Source: Paragyromitra xinjiangensis | Taxonomy: Eukaryota > Ascomycota > Pezizomycetes > Pezizales > Discinaceae | Assembly: GCA_038503065.1 (NCBI GenBank) | Contig: JBCAMK010000002.1 | Span: 3,038,001-3,102,000 of the forward strand | Direction: 5' to 3' | Length of the DNA stretch: 64,000 nt | In this document: positions 22,401 through 33,800 of the stretch, piece by piece | Layout of the letters: every line of letters starts with the position of its first letter | Position numbering within the stretch: the first letter of the stretch is position 1 | Notes under the pieces: generated by a model | What the model was told of the DNA's origin: nothing | The model's database searches: none | Seen by the model: only the letters and a program-made list of their open reading frames with translations | Position numbers and translations under genes: made by a program

Positions 22401-23145
22401 TGGAAAAGAGGAATCGAGATATGTAGGAGGGTGGTTGTAGGTTTAGGATATTTTGAATTAAGAGGTGATCAGAATTATGTTGATTGTTTGCTATGGCAGC
22501 CCATTGGCCCAGCTGGGCATCTAGTCCTTTGGCAAAGGAAAGATCGATGGCTGTGGGAGAGGAGCCATTCCTGGGAAAGTGAGTTAGGGTGCCTGGCTTG
22601 TTGAGGAGAGTGAAGTGGTTGTCTTCCAGGAAATCGATAAGGGTTTGAATGGTGCTTCCATATTTGGGAAATAAATGTTGATGGGCTTCAGAATTGGGTC
22701 CATACCACCAAGGGTGATGGAGGTTGAAGTCCCCTACAAGGAGGGTGTTGCGGTGAAAGTGATGTTCGAAAATGGGAAGATGTAGATTCTTAGTTGGTTG
22801 TAGGTAGAGGTTGCAAAGGTCTAAAGTGGTAAGGCTGAGGGTGCAACGAGTTATCATGACGTTGGGATTCGGTTGAGCAGTGACTATAGTTTTGATGCCC
22901 CGATGTTTGCGAACGTAAGTTGCGACTTTGGGGGGTAGGTTTGGATGTGAGGGGAAGAAAACATCGAATTGCCGAGCAAGCGGGGGAAGGTTGTTGTGGT
23001 CTAGCCATGGTTCCTGGAGTAAAAGAAAAATAATTGAAGAATTGTTATTCGCGTCAGTGATTGCTGAAAGGGTGGAGGCCTGTCCTTTGGCACAGTTCAA
23101 CTGCTGTACCAGGGTGTTGCCGTTCGTGTTTGGTTGTTGATTCAT
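19402..23145 (-). pseudogene. LINE ORF2, E4, one nonsense codon
   Basis: Full-length and in frame from the ATG at 23145 to the stop at 19402 (1247 codons). It is interrupted only by TAA at 20305-20307, where intact copies read GTKQSAS (CAA to TAA), between the RT and RNase H domains. Endonuclease and RT upstream are complete (GDFNLHHPWWYG, YIDDDTML), and RNase H with its zinc finger (CNCGALLSSRHLALHC) is complete downstream. A truncated 946-residue EN-RT protein could still be made. Confidence 0.9.
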
Positions 23146-24713
23146 TAAACGGTGAGGGTGTCTTTATTGGTAGAGCGGATGTTGGCAATGATTTTTGCAT
23201 AGTGTGTGCAAGAGTTGCATTCGAAGGCTTTGTGGGATTGGTTGCAGTTAATGCACCTGATTGGGGGGTGGGAACATTTGGTGCCGGTGGGGCAGTTGGG
23301 AGTGTTGCATGGATGCTTGGAGGTTTCATGAGGCTCCGCGCAGATTGCGCAGACAGTGTCCTTTTTGCAGGTTTGTTGATGGTGACCGTAGGCTTGACAT
23401 TTGCGGCATTGGGTGGTGGGAGTGACGGAAAAGTATTCTTGGATGCGGCACATGGAGTTGAAGAGGGGGATTTGTGAAAAGCCAAGTGTTTCCGTGGTGA
23501 ATTTCTGAGGGAGGGAGATGACGATAGCAGAGTGGGTTTTGTTGGCTCTTGCTTCTGGGGTTGTGAGCCATCTTGGGGTTTGAGCGAGGATGATTGTGGG
23601 GATGGCTGTTGTGAGGGCAGTGACGATGTCTAGCATGGTGACCGTGGTGGGGACGTTGTGGATGATGAATTTGGACCAGCGGGAATTAGGACGGGCTTCG
23701 GTGATGGGCACCTTGAGGAGGGTGCATGCCTTTTCAATTTCCTTGGAATAGGCGGAGCAGATTTGTTCTGCGGATTCATCAGGTCTGGTGGTGAGTACGA
23801 GGTTTTGACGTGCTGTTTTGGTGCAGATGAGGAGGGAGGTGTTGCGGGGGGCAAGTTCTTTGTTTATTGCTGTGAGAATCGCACCATTGGTGAGTTCTTC
23901 AGGAATGTCACCAGAGGTTTCTACGACGATTTGGCGATTAATGGTTGTGAATTGGGGTTGGAAGAGCTTTGGCACTGGGGTTTTCTTTTTGCGGCCATTG
24001 TTTTTGGTTTGTGGTGCTGCAGGTTTTTGGGCTGCCTGGGCATAGGTGATAGGTTTGCCATTGTTGACCAAGGGAACGTTACGCGCTGGAGGGGGGGTTG
24101 TGTTGGTGTTGGTGTTTTGGTGAGAGAGGGTGGTGTTGAGTTTCTTGTCCATCTTGTGGAGAGCAGAGGACATGCCATTTATGGCGGTGGACAAAGAGGC
24201 AACCATTTGTTGCAAGTGTTGAGTTTCTTTCTTGAGAGCATCAATGTTGTCCCTCTGTTCGGAGACTTTGTGGAGGAGAAGCTGGTTGTCTTCAACCATT
24301 TTGGCGTCAATGCGGGCGAAGCTGCTTTTCATGAGCCAGGATTGATATTGGCCGCAGTCTTCGCCAGAGGAGAGTTCGGGCATGTAGTCTTCAGCAGAAT
24401 CGAAATCTTTTAGCCAGTTGGGGGTAGAGTCAATTGGGATTTCTCCCATGTGCTCCTCGTCGATGTATTGAGAATCGGTAGTGAGCTTGGCTGGTCCTGC
24501 AGTAGCAGGGTCGCCAAACATAGAGAGGCCAGTTGATCCTGGGAGGGACATTTTGGTGGGTGAGCCGGAGCGGATGGGGGCAGGTGAAGGGTTAGAGAGT
24601 TCTCTTTTGCGACCGATGATGGGGAGGGTGAAGCTGGGGCCAAGGCCTACAAGCTTCACAGGAGATGGGGATGGGGTTCTGGAATGCCTCGGTGGAGTTT
24701 GAGGAGAATCCAG
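23145..24713 (-). CDS. LINE ORF1 gag-like protein, E4 (intact)
   Basis: 522 residues from the inferred CTG at 24713, with the same domain order as E5 ORF1. The first cysteine motif is CRKCQAYGHHQQTC and the last CINCNQSHKAFECNSC. It ends NKDTLTV at a TAA overlapping the ORF2 start. Open and without insertions, so this copy could supply ORF1 protein although its ORF2 is broken. Confidence 0.9.
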   Translation of the reverse strand: MDSPQTPPRHSRTPSPSPVKLVGLGPSFTLPIIGRKRELSNPSPAPIRSGSPTKMSLPGSTGLSMFGDPATAGPAKLTTDSQYIDEEHMGEIPIDSTPNWLKDFDSAEDYMPELSSGEDCGQYQSWLMKSSFARIDAKMVEDNQLLLHKVSEQRDNIDALKKETQHLQQMVASLSTAINGMSSALHKMDKKLNTTLSHQNTNTNTTPPPARNVPLVNNGKPITYAQAAQKPAAPQTKNNGRKKKTPVPKLFQPQFTTINRQIVVETSGDIPEELTNGAILTAINKELAPRNTSLLICTKTARQNLVLTTRPDESAEQICSAYSKEIEKACTLLKVPITEARPNSRWSKFIIHNVPTTVTMLDIVTALTTAIPTIILAQTPRWLTTPEARANKTHSAIVISLPQKFTTETLGFSQIPLFNSMCRIQEYFSVTPTTQCRKCQAYGHHQQTCKKDTVCAICAEPHETSKHPCNTPNCPTGTKCSHPPIRCINCNQSHKAFECNSCTHYAKIIANIRSTNKDTLTV

Positions 24714-25102
24714 TGTGTTGTGGGGCAATGCGCCCGTGCTTTGTGAAAGCGGGGTAGGGGTGGTGATAAATGAAGCGCGAGAGTTAAAGACTTTTGTGTG
24801 TGTGTAACGCCGTTGCAACGTAGATTTTGGTGTTTTGCAGGGATTATTTTAGTCGTGGGGACGGTGTTGTTTTTTTTTTTTTTTTTTTGAATCGATTTAG
24901 ATTGACTAACTACCTACTAGCTATTCAAAATGGCACGGTATACAAAAATACATGGCCTCATCCACCACCAATCCTCAAATCATCCCCGTGAAATACTAAG
25001 GAAATACAAAACCAAAAGCACTAACTAACAATAACAAGGAAAATCCTATAACTGAAAACCCACTGGATACAAAGGAAAAACTTCCTCCGCCCAGCTGACC
25101 AG

Positions 25103-28100
25103 TTAAGTATAATCAAGCAAATTTAAATCGGAAATACGATCATAATAACTTTTGGAGGAAAGGGTTGCCAAATTGTTGTCTCGAATGAACGCTAGCAAGG
25201 CAGTGACATCGGAATTTTGTAGAATGGATTGGGTCCAGCTTTGAGAAAAGTTGGGTCGAGTTGTAATGTTGAGGGGACATTGCAATGTGAGATGTCGTGA
25301 GGATAGAAGTGCGCCACAGTTGCAATTTATTGGTGGGCGTAGTGGGTTTGGGTCTGCATTGGTGAGTTTGCAACACAGGAGAGAAATAGCTCTTGCTTGA
25401 GATCGTCTGAGGAATCGGGTGGTTTGTGGGGGAACCAGGGAAGCTGGGAAGGGACTTTGTAGTTGCCATTCTGTTATCAGAGAAAGTTTCGGTTGGAGTG
25501 TCAGCCATCCTAAAGTGGTGACTGTGTGCGCGCAGAAGGGAGAATTCACTCCTTTTTTCGCTTGTGTGTCTGCCATTTCGTTGCCTGGAATGCCAATGTG
25601 AGAGGGGGTCCAAATAGCATTGACGTCGCATTGTAAATTGTGGAGAGTTTGAATGTGGGTGAGGGCAGCGGAGAGAAATTGTCTGTTAGAAGTGGGGTGG
25701 CCTGCTAGGGCTAGGAGAGCATTCTGATTGTCAACGCAGAGATACACCGGCAGGGGAGTGGTGATGAGGTGTCTGAGGAGGTGTGCGAGGGCTTCTTGTA
25801 TGCCATGGATTTCAGCGTCCTCGTTTTCGCAGTGGGGGCCAAGGCAGCATGAATTTGTGTAGGAGGAAATTGGAATTCCGTTTTGATATCGGAGAATGTT
25901 CCATCCTGCGGAAGTGATGCCATTCTCCTGTTTGGAACCATCAGAATAGAGTACCCATGCTTGGTGTAGGGTTTGAAGCCAGTCGAGGTGGGTGAGGGAG
26001 GCAGACTGCTTGCTGCCTGTAATGTGGATGTTTGTGCTGGCGAGATATGGAGCGATGGGGGGGGAAAGAATTTCCAAAGGGGGGCCTGTGAGAAGTTTGG
26101 AAATGAGAGAACCAATACATTGGATCCCTGTTCCTTGTGTGTTGGAAGAATGTAAATGTGCTAGAAGGGGTTGGTGTAAAGGATTAAATGAATTTTTAAG
26201 AAGCCGAATACCATAGCGTTGGGAGTGCATGTTGAGTAGGAGTGGCAGTGGAGGTAAACCTGCTTCGTGGAGTAATTTGTTGATTGGAGTCCAACGGGGA
26301 AGGCCTGTGATTAGTCGAGCTAATTTGTGGTATGCAGGATTGAGGCGATCCAGGATTGTTTGACTTCCTGTCCACCAAACTTCGGCTCCATATAAGGCGC
26401 CGGGGAGGGCGATGGAATTTGCAAGTTGATGCAAGAGATTAGTGGTTGGACCTTTGTTGCGGGTTAATTTACGTATTAACTCGGTTGTGGAACGAAGGGA
26501 AGTGGCTGCTTTGTCGGCATGTTTGTGGAAGAGTAGGCGTTGATCAACGATGATGCCTAGGGTTCTAATATGTGCCGAAGGGGATATGGTGTTTCCTAAG
26601 ATATTGATGGGCGTGTTCATGCCAGCTTGCTGAAGTTTGGCTTGGGTAGGAATGATGTGCATGAGTTCAGTTTTAGGAAAAGAAAAACTAATGTTGAGGT
26701 GGGCAGCCCTTCTGAGTTTGGAATCGAATCTTTCTTCCAATCTTTTCACAGCGAAAGGGCGGGTGCGCGCGTTTTGGAGCATGGTGTCATCATCAATGTA
26801 TATGGTGGAAAGTTCGGCGTTTGTTTGTGGAGAAGATGGGGAGTCCAGTGCGCCTGCATATATCGTGAAGGCGATGGATGAAATGGGAGACCCCTGAGGG
26901 AGGCCTGTTGGTAGATTGTTACTGGGGCCAATTTCGCCATTGATGCGAAATGCAATCATGCGATCAGAAGTGAAGCTGGTGAGCCATTGGATGCACCATT
27001 TGGGGAATGTGTAGTGTGTCAGGATGTCTAGGAATCTGGGGTAGGAGACACAGTTGAAGGCACCTTCTATGTCGGTTGCGAGTAATGTAGAACGTGGGGG
27101 TTGTCCATGTTTGACTTGAAATTGCTGCGGAGTTGCGTTTTGTGTCCTCGCGTTGGTGAGGAGTAGGAGGAGAGAATCAGAAGCAGAAATGCCCGATCTT
27201 GCACCTGTGTGATGTGGTTGGAGGGCGCCATTTTGGGTGGCTATGGCTTCAAGTCTTTTGGCCATGAGCTTTTCAAGAAGTTTCCCTAAGCATGACAGGA
27301 GGGAAACTGGGCGATGGCTTTTGGCTTGTGTATAATCGGGTTTGTTGGCTTTGGGTATGGGTACGCAGTGTGCCAATTTCCATTCGTTTGGCATAATGCC
27401 ATGGGTGAGGAGTGCTGTAAAGAGCAGTGTGAGGAGTTGTGGTCGGGCTCGGTGGAGCTCCCTGAGTGATAGGTAATTGATGCCATCCGGTCCCACCGCA
27501 GTGGAAAGGTTGGCCTTTTGTAGGAGCTTTTCTATTTCCAACGCAGAAATGTGGAGGGGGGTGTTCGAAGTGTCCCTTGTTGGCGGGGGGAAGAAATTTT
27601 GGGGAAAGGGGGGGGGATCTTCTGTATGGGGGGGGAAAAAGGCAGCATGAAAAGCTTGCGCGATGTCGTGTGTGGATGTGTTGCCTCCGATGTTATGTAT
27701 GGAGGGTTTGTTGCGGGCTTGTGAGCCTTTAATAAGGTTGTAGGCGGATGATGCTGTGGCATTTCTGAGTGAGGTATGCCAGTGGTTCCATTGCGCGAGT
27801 TTAACTTCTTGCTTCCAGATGGAGCGAAGGGCAATGGCTTTCTTTTTCCAGTGGGGAGGGGAATTGGGCTTCCGTGACTGCCTTAGGAGCCAAGCGAGTT
27901 TTCGTTTGATGTTGGTGAGGGTGGGTGTCCACCAGTTTTTTGTATGAGTTGCTGGTTTTGACATTGGTACTGCGGTTTGGATTGCCTCATGGAGGCAACG
28001 CATTATGGATTTGAGTGAGAGCAATGTGTTGTCGGGTGTGGAAAAGGAGAGAAAAATATCAGCATTTTGTATGACTTGGTGGAAAAGGGGCCAGTCCGTT

Positions 28101-28846
28101 TTGGAAAAGAGGGGTCGTGATATGTATGTAGGTGGTTGAAGGTTTAGGATGGTTTGAGTTAGAAGGTGGTCAGAGTTGTGTTGGTTGTGTGTTATGGCTG
28201 CCCATGGACCGAGTTGCGCATCTAGCCCTTTTGCGAAGGTGAGATCAATGGCCGTGGGGGAGGAGCCATTTCTGGGGAAGTGCGTTAGGGTGCCTGGTTT
28301 GTTGAGGAGGGTGAAGTGATTGTCTTCAAGAAAGTCGATGAGAGTTTGGGTGAGGCTCCCATGTTTAGAAAAAAGATGTTGATGGGCTTCGGCGTTAGGT
28401 CCATACCACCAGGGGTTATGGAGATTGAAGTCGCCTGTGAGGAGGGTGTTGTGGTGAAAGTTGTGTGTGAAAATGGGGAGGTGTAGATCTTTTGTTGGCT
28501 GTAAGTATAGATTGCAAAGATCTAATGTAGTGAGGCTGAGGGTGCAGCGAACTGTGATGAGATTGGGGTTCGGTTGCATGGTGACAAGAGTTTTGATGCC
28601 AAGGTGTTTGCGGACGTAGGTTACTACCTTGGGGGGTAGATTCTGATGTGTTGGGAAAAAAGCATCGAAATGATGGGCAAGCGGGGGAAGATTGTTGTGG
28701 TCGAGCCAAGGTTCTTGAAGTAAAAGAAAAATAATGGAAAAATTTTTATCTGCGTCAATGATTGCTGAAAGAGTGGAGGCCTGACCTTTGGCACAGTTCA
28801 ACTGCTGTACCAGGGTGTTGCCGGTTGTATTGGGTTGTATATTCAT
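25103..28846 (-). CDS. LINE ORF2 polyprotein, E3 (1247 aa, intact)
   Basis: Same domain order and length as E5 ORF2. Endonuclease with GDFNLHNPWWYG and NSDHLLTQT, RT with GLPQGSPISS and YIDDDTML, RNase H with YSDGSKQENG, DAEIHGIQEA, VDNQNALLAL and PSHIGIPGNEMAD, and the zinc finger CNCGALLSSRHLTLQC. The start ATG overlaps the ORF1 stop by one base. Ends NLLDYT. All catalytic residues expected of a Tad/I-type LINE are visible. Confidence 0.94.
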   Translation of the reverse strand: MNIQPNTTGNTLVQQLNCAKGQASTLSAIIDADKNFSIIFLLLQEPWLDHNNLPPLAHHFDAFFPTHQNLPPKVVTYVRKHLGIKTLVTMQPNPNLITVRCTLSLTTLDLCNLYLQPTKDLHLPIFTHNFHHNTLLTGDFNLHNPWWYGPNAEAHQHLFSKHGSLTQTLIDFLEDNHFTLLNKPGTLTHFPRNGSSPTAIDLTFAKGLDAQLGPWAAITHNQHNSDHLLTQTILNLQPPTYISRPLFSKTDWPLFHQVIQNADIFLSFSTPDNTLLSLKSIMRCLHEAIQTAVPMSKPATHTKNWWTPTLTNIKRKLAWLLRQSRKPNSPPHWKKKAIALRSIWKQEVKLAQWNHWHTSLRNATASSAYNLIKGSQARNKPSIHNIGGNTSTHDIAQAFHAAFFPPHTEDPPPFPQNFFPPPTRDTSNTPLHISALEIEKLLQKANLSTAVGPDGINYLSLRELHRARPQLLTLLFTALLTHGIMPNEWKLAHCVPIPKANKPDYTQAKSHRPVSLLSCLGKLLEKLMAKRLEAIATQNGALQPHHTGARSGISASDSLLLLLTNARTQNATPQQFQVKHGQPPRSTLLATDIEGAFNCVSYPRFLDILTHYTFPKWCIQWLTSFTSDRMIAFRINGEIGPSNNLPTGLPQGSPISSIAFTIYAGALDSPSSPQTNAELSTIYIDDDTMLQNARTRPFAVKRLEERFDSKLRRAAHLNISFSFPKTELMHIIPTQAKLQQAGMNTPINILGNTISPSAHIRTLGIIVDQRLLFHKHADKAATSLRSTTELIRKLTRNKGPTTNLLHQLANSIALPGALYGAEVWWTGSQTILDRLNPAYHKLARLITGLPRWTPINKLLHEAGLPPLPLLLNMHSQRYGIRLLKNSFNPLHQPLLAHLHSSNTQGTGIQCIGSLISKLLTGPPLEILSPPIAPYLASTNIHITGSKQSASLTHLDWLQTLHQAWVLYSDGSKQENGITSAGWNILRYQNGIPISSYTNSCCLGPHCENEDAEIHGIQEALAHLLRHLITTPLPVYLCVDNQNALLALAGHPTSNRQFLSAALTHIQTLHNLQCDVNAIWTPSHIGIPGNEMADTQAKKGVNSPFCAHTVTTLGWLTLQPKLSLITEWQLQSPFPASLVPPQTTRFLRRSQARAISLLCCKLTNADPNPLRPPINCNCGALLSSRHLTLQCPLNITTRPNFSQSWTQSILQNSDVTALLAFIRDNNLATLSSKSYYDRISDLNLLDYT

Positions 28847-30417
28847 TAAATGACGGGGGTGTCTTTATTGGTAGGATGGAGGTTTGCAATAATTTTTGCG
28901 TAATGGGTGCATGAGTTGCGTTCGAAAGCTTTGTGGGATTGATTGCAGTTGATGCAGCGGATTGGGGGGTGTGAGCACTTAGTGCCGGCAGGGCAGTTGG
29001 GTGTGTTGCAAGGGTGCTTGGAGGTTTCATGGGGCTCCGCGCAAATTGCGCAGACGTTATCCTTCTTGCAGGTCTGTTGATGGTGCCCATAAGCTTGACA
29101 CTTGCGGCATTGGGTGGTTGGGGTGACGGAGAAATATTCTTGGATGCGGCACATGGAGTTGAAGAGGGGGATTTGGGTGAAGCCAAGGGTTTCTGTTGTG
29201 AATTTTTGCGGAAGAGCAATGACGATTGCAGAGTGGGTTTTGTTTGCCCTTGCTTCCGGGGTTGTGAGCCATCTGGGGGTTTGTGCAAGGATGATGGTGG
29301 GGATGGCCGTGGTGAGAGCGGTGACAATGTCTGGCATACTGACGGTGGTGGGAACGTTGTGGATGATGAATTTAGACCAGCGTGAATTGGGGCGAGCTTC
29401 AGTGATGGGGACTTTGAGGAGTGAACAGGCTGCTTCAATTTCTTTGGAGTAAGCAGCACAGATTTGTTCTGCGGATTCATCCGGTCGGGTGGTTAAGACA
29501 AGGTTTTGGCGGGCCGTTTTGGTGCAGATGAGGAGGGAGGTGTTGCGGGGGTTGAGTTCCTTGTTGATTGCGGTGAGTATAGCGCCATTGGTGAGAGTCT
29601 CGGGGATGTCGCCAGAGGTCTCGATGATGATTTGCCTGTTGATTGTTGTGAATTGGGGTTGGAAGAGCTTGGGGACTGGTGTTTTCTTTTTGCGTCCATT
29701 TCCTTTGGTTTGCGGGACTGCGGGTTTTTGGGCTGCCTGGGCGTAAGTGATGGGCTTCCCACTGTTGATGAGGGGGGTGTTGCGCGGAGGAGGGGGGTTG
29801 GTGTTGGTATTGGTGTTGATCGGGAGGATGGGAGAGGTGGAGAGTCTTTTGTCCATTTTGTGAAGGAGGGAAGACATGTTGTTCATGGCGGTGGAAAGGG
29901 AGGCAACCATTTGTTGCAAGTGTTGGGTTTCCTTTTTGAGGACGTCGATGTTGTCCCTCTGTTCAGAGACTTTGTGGAGGAGGAGTTGGTTGTCTTCAAC
30001 CATTTTGGTGTCGATGCGTGCAAAACTGCTTTTCATGAGCCAAGATTGATATTGGCCACAGTCTTCACCAGAGGAGAGTTCGGGCATGTAGTCTTCGGCG
30101 GAGTCGAAGTCTTTGAGCCAGTTGGGGGTGGAGTCACCTGGGACTTCTCCCATGTGCTCCTCATCAATGTATTGGGAGTCGGTGGTGAGGGCAGCTGGGC
30201 CTGCGGTGGCGGGGTCAGCGAACATGGAGAGGCCAGTAGATCCTGGAAGGGACATCTTGGTAGGTGATCCGGAGCGAGCTGGGGCAGGTGAGGGGTTTGA
30301 GAGTTCTCTTTTGCGGCCGATGATGGGGAGGGTAAAGCTGGGGCCAAGGCCTACAAGCTTCACAGGAGATGGGGATGGGGTTCTGGAATGCCTCGGTGGA
30401 GTTTGAGGAGAATCCAG
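28846..30417 (-). CDS. LINE ORF1 gag-like protein, E3 (intact)
   Basis: 523 residues from the inferred CTG at 30417. Contains PQTPPRHSRTPSPSPVKLV, the acidic DSAEDYMPELSSGEDC, a heptad-like helix (NQLLLHKVSEQRDNIDVLK), TYAQAAQKP, WSKFIIHNVPTT, and zinc motifs CRKCQAYGHHQQTC, CAICAEPHETSKHPC and CINCNQSHKAFERNSC. It ends NKDTPVI at the TAATG junction. The N-terminal block before the first AUG is conserved with the half-LINE ORF1, which is why a start earlier than the AUG is chosen. Confidence 0.9.
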   Translation of the reverse strand: MDSPQTPPRHSRTPSPSPVKLVGLGPSFTLPIIGRKRELSNPSPAPARSGSPTKMSLPGSTGLSMFADPATAGPAALTTDSQYIDEEHMGEVPGDSTPNWLKDFDSAEDYMPELSSGEDCGQYQSWLMKSSFARIDTKMVEDNQLLLHKVSEQRDNIDVLKKETQHLQQMVASLSTAMNNMSSLLHKMDKRLSTSPILPINTNTNTNPPPPRNTPLINSGKPITYAQAAQKPAVPQTKGNGRKKKTPVPKLFQPQFTTINRQIIIETSGDIPETLTNGAILTAINKELNPRNTSLLICTKTARQNLVLTTRPDESAEQICAAYSKEIEAACSLLKVPITEARPNSRWSKFIIHNVPTTVSMPDIVTALTTAIPTIILAQTPRWLTTPEARANKTHSAIVIALPQKFTTETLGFTQIPLFNSMCRIQEYFSVTPTTQCRKCQAYGHHQQTCKKDNVCAICAEPHETSKHPCNTPNCPAGTKCSHPPIRCINCNQSHKAFERNSCTHYAKIIANLHPTNKDTPVI

Positions 30418-30839
30418 TGTGTTTTGGGGCAATGCGCCCGTGCTTTGTAAAAGCGGGGTAAAGGTGGTGAGAAATGAAGCGCGAGAGTTAAAGACTTTTG
30501 GGTGTGTGTAAGGCCGTTGCAACGTAGATTTTGGAGTTTTGCAGGGATTATTTTAGTCGCGGGGACGGTGTTGTTTTTTTTTTTTTTTTTTTTTTTTTGA
30601 ATCGATTTAGATTGATTAACTACCTACTAGCTAAACAAAATGGCACGGTATACAAAAATACATGGCCTCATCCACCACCAACCTCATAACATCCCCGATA
30701 AATAACGTAAACATAAAAACATAAATGAAAATACAAAACAAACAAAATAAAACTAAATACTACTAAAAGCAAATCAAACAATTTTAATTGAAAACCAATT
30801 CCGAATACAAAGGAAAAACTTCCCCGCCCGGATAACCAG

Positions 30840-33800
30840 TTACATATAATCAAGCAAATTTACATTCGTAAGTCGATCGAAAAATTTTTTAGAAGTAAGG
30901 GTTGCCAAGTTGTTGTCTCGAATGAAAGCAAGCAAGGCTGTAGCGTCGGGATTGTGTAAGATGGCTTGAGACCAGTCTTGAGGAAAATTTTGGCGCGTTG
31001 TGATGTTTAGCGGACAGTGCAATGCTAAATGTCGTGACGATAGGAGAGTGCCACAATTGCAGGTTGCTGCAGGTCGAAGAGGATTTGGATCTGCATTGGT
31101 GAGTTCTGTGCGTAGTAAAGATATGGCTCTTGCTTGGGATCTCCTTAAGAAGCGGGTGGTTTGCGGCGGATGTAAAGAAACTAGCGAAACGGTTTGTGAT
31201 TGCCATTCGTCTAGGGCGTTGCGTTTAGGTTGGAGGGTAAGCCAGCCTAAAGTGGTGACTGTATGACGGCAGGGGGGAAGGTTCGCGCCCATCTTTGCTT
31301 GATTGTCTGCCGTCTCGTTGCCTGGAATTCCCATATGAGATGGGGTCCAGAGTCCATAGACATCGCATTGGAGATTGTGGAGCGTTTGAACATGATTCAG
31401 CGCCGCAGAGAGAAATTGTCTATTCGAGGTGGAATGTCCTGAAAGTGCTAAAAGTGCGTTTTGATTGTCGACGCATAAATAAACTGGAAGGGGTACGGTA
31501 ACGAGTTTCTGCAAGAGGAAGAATAAGGCTTCTTGTATGCCATGTATCTCGGCATCCTCATTTTCACAATGTGAGCCGAGGCAGCAGGAACCTGTATAGG
31601 AGGAAATGGGAATGCCATTTTGGTAGCGAAGGATGTTCCATCCTGCGGCGGTGATGCCATTTTCTTGTTTTGAACCATCAGAATATAATAGCCATGCTCC
31701 TTGTAATGATTGGAGCCAATCTAAGTGAGTGAGGGAAGCGGATTGTTTTGTGCCTGAAATGTGGATATTTTTGATTGACAAAAAAGGGGAAGTTGGTAGC
31801 TCTAGATTTTCTAGTGGAGAGGCAGGAATGAGGTTCGCAATGAGGGAACCAATGCGTTGGATACCTGTGCCTTGCATTGTTGAGGGGTGTAAATTCGCTA
31901 GGAGGAGGGTGTGTAGGGGGTTTTGTGGATTCTTCAGCACTCGGATGCCATATTGTTGGGAACGAAGATTAAGAAGAAGATGTAGTGGGAGGAGACCCGC
32001 TTCGGGGAGGAGTTTGCTTATTGGAGTCCAGCGGGGAAGGCCTGTGATTAGGCGTGCAAGTTTATGATAGGCGGGACTGAGGCGATCTAGGATCGTCTGA
32101 CTGCCAGTCCACCAGACTTCAGCCCCGTAAAGGGCGCCAGGAAGGGAAATTGAATTTGCCAATTGGTGGATGAGGTTGGGAGTTGGTCCTTTGTTTCGAA
32201 CTAATTTCCGGATTAGTTCAGTGGTGTGACGGAGGGAGGTTGCTGCTTTAGCCGCGTGTTTGTGGAAGAGTAGGCGTTGATCGACGATTATGCCTAGGGT
32301 CTTGATGTGTGTTGTTGGATGCACGAGGTTTCCTTGAATATTGATGGGGGTGTTTAATCCTGCCTGTTGCAACTTGGCTTGGACCGGAATTATGTGCATG
32401 AGTTCGGTTTTGGGAGGGGAAAAAGTAATATTGAGGTGGGTGGCCCTGTTCATTTTGATTGTGAACCTTTCCTCCAATCTTTTGATTGCGAAGGGGCGAG
32501 TGCGTGCGTTTTGTAACATTGTATCGTCGTCAATGTAAATGGTGGAAAGTTCTGTGTCGCTCTGTTGCGAAAGAGGAGAGTCCAAGGCGCCTGCATATAT
32601 TGTGAAGGCTATGGAGGATATGGGAGAGCCTTGTGGAAGGCCTGTTTCTAAGGTGCTGATAGGGCCCATTTCGCCATTGATTCGAAAGGCGATGGAGCGA
32701 TTGGAAGTGAAGGAAGTAAACCAATGTATGCACCAGCTTGGGAAAGTATAATGTTTGAGGATGTCTAAAAATCTGGGATAAGAAACGCAATTAAAGGCGC
32801 CTTCTATGTCTGTTGCGAGTAGGGTAGGACGAAGGGGTTGGCCGTGTTTGACTTGAAATCTGTGCGGAATTGCGAGCTGGTTGCGTGCGTTGGATAGTAG
32901 TAGCAGGAGAGAATCAGAAGCGGAAATGCCTGATCTGGCTCCTGTGTGGTGGTTCTGGAGAGCTCCATTTAGGGAGGCTATTCGTTCGAGTCGTTTCGCC
33001 ATGAGCTTTTCAAGGAGTTTGCCCAGGCATGATAGGAGGGACACCGGCCGGTAGCTTTTGGCTTGGGTGTAGTTAGGCTTATTAGCTTTGGGTATGGGAA
33101 CGCAGTGAGCTAGTTTCCATTCTTCTGGCATAATGCCATGGGTGAGGAGTGCTGTGAAAAGTAGAGTGAGAAGTTCTGGTCTGGCTCGGTGGAGTTCTCT
33201 AAGTGAGAGGTAGTTTATTCCATCTGGTCCCACTGCAGTCGAGAGGTTGGCTTTTTGCAGTAATTTCTCAATTTCACTTGCTGAGATATCCAACGGGGCA
33301 TCATGGGTGTTTATTCGAGGAGGAGGTAGGAAATTTAATGGGAAAGGAGGAGGATCAACTATCTTAGGTGGAAAGAAGGTGGAATGAAAAATTTGGGCAA
33401 TGCCGATGGTGGTGGTTTGACCTTCGATGTTGTGTAGAGTGGGTTTGTTTCTTGCTTGGGAGCCTTTGACAAGGTTGTAGGCTGAACTTGCGGTTGTGTT
33501 TTGAAGGGAAGTGTGCCAATGGTTCCATTGTGCAAGTTTGATTTCCTGTTTCCACAGGAAACGAAGGGAATTAGCTCGGCTCCTCCAATGCGAGGGAGCA
33601 TTAGGCTTTCTTGATTGTCTGAGTAGCCATGCTAGTTTGTGCTTGATGTTGGTAAGGGTGGGTGTCCACCAGTTTTTGGTATGGGTTCTTGGCTGTGACA
33701 TGGGGACTGCGGTGTGAATGGCTTGTTGAAGGCATTTTGTGATTGAATTGAGTGATGATAGCGTGGTTTCAGGTGTTCCAAAGTGAAGGGGTATGATGGC

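Larger units (their letters stand above)
19135..24869 (-). mobile_element. Tad1-like LINE copy E4, full length, ORF2 broken once
   Basis: 5735 bp. The 3' poly(T) 19135-19164 is 30 nt with one C at 19154. ORF1 is intact; ORF2 has a single in-frame nonsense codon. E4 groups by sequence with E3 and E8 (ORF2 N-terminus with NTLVQQLNCAKGQ in E3 and E4), while E2, E5 and E7 form another group (GVTLAQQLNCAKGQ type). Confidence 0.93.
24870..30573 (-). mobile_element. Tad1-like LINE copy E3, full length, both ORFs open
   Basis: 5704 bp from the 5' end at 30573 to the 19-nt poly(T) at 24870-24888. Tail motif, leader and TAATG junction are all present. No premature stops; a candidate active copy of the E3/E4/E8 group. 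Confidence 0.93.
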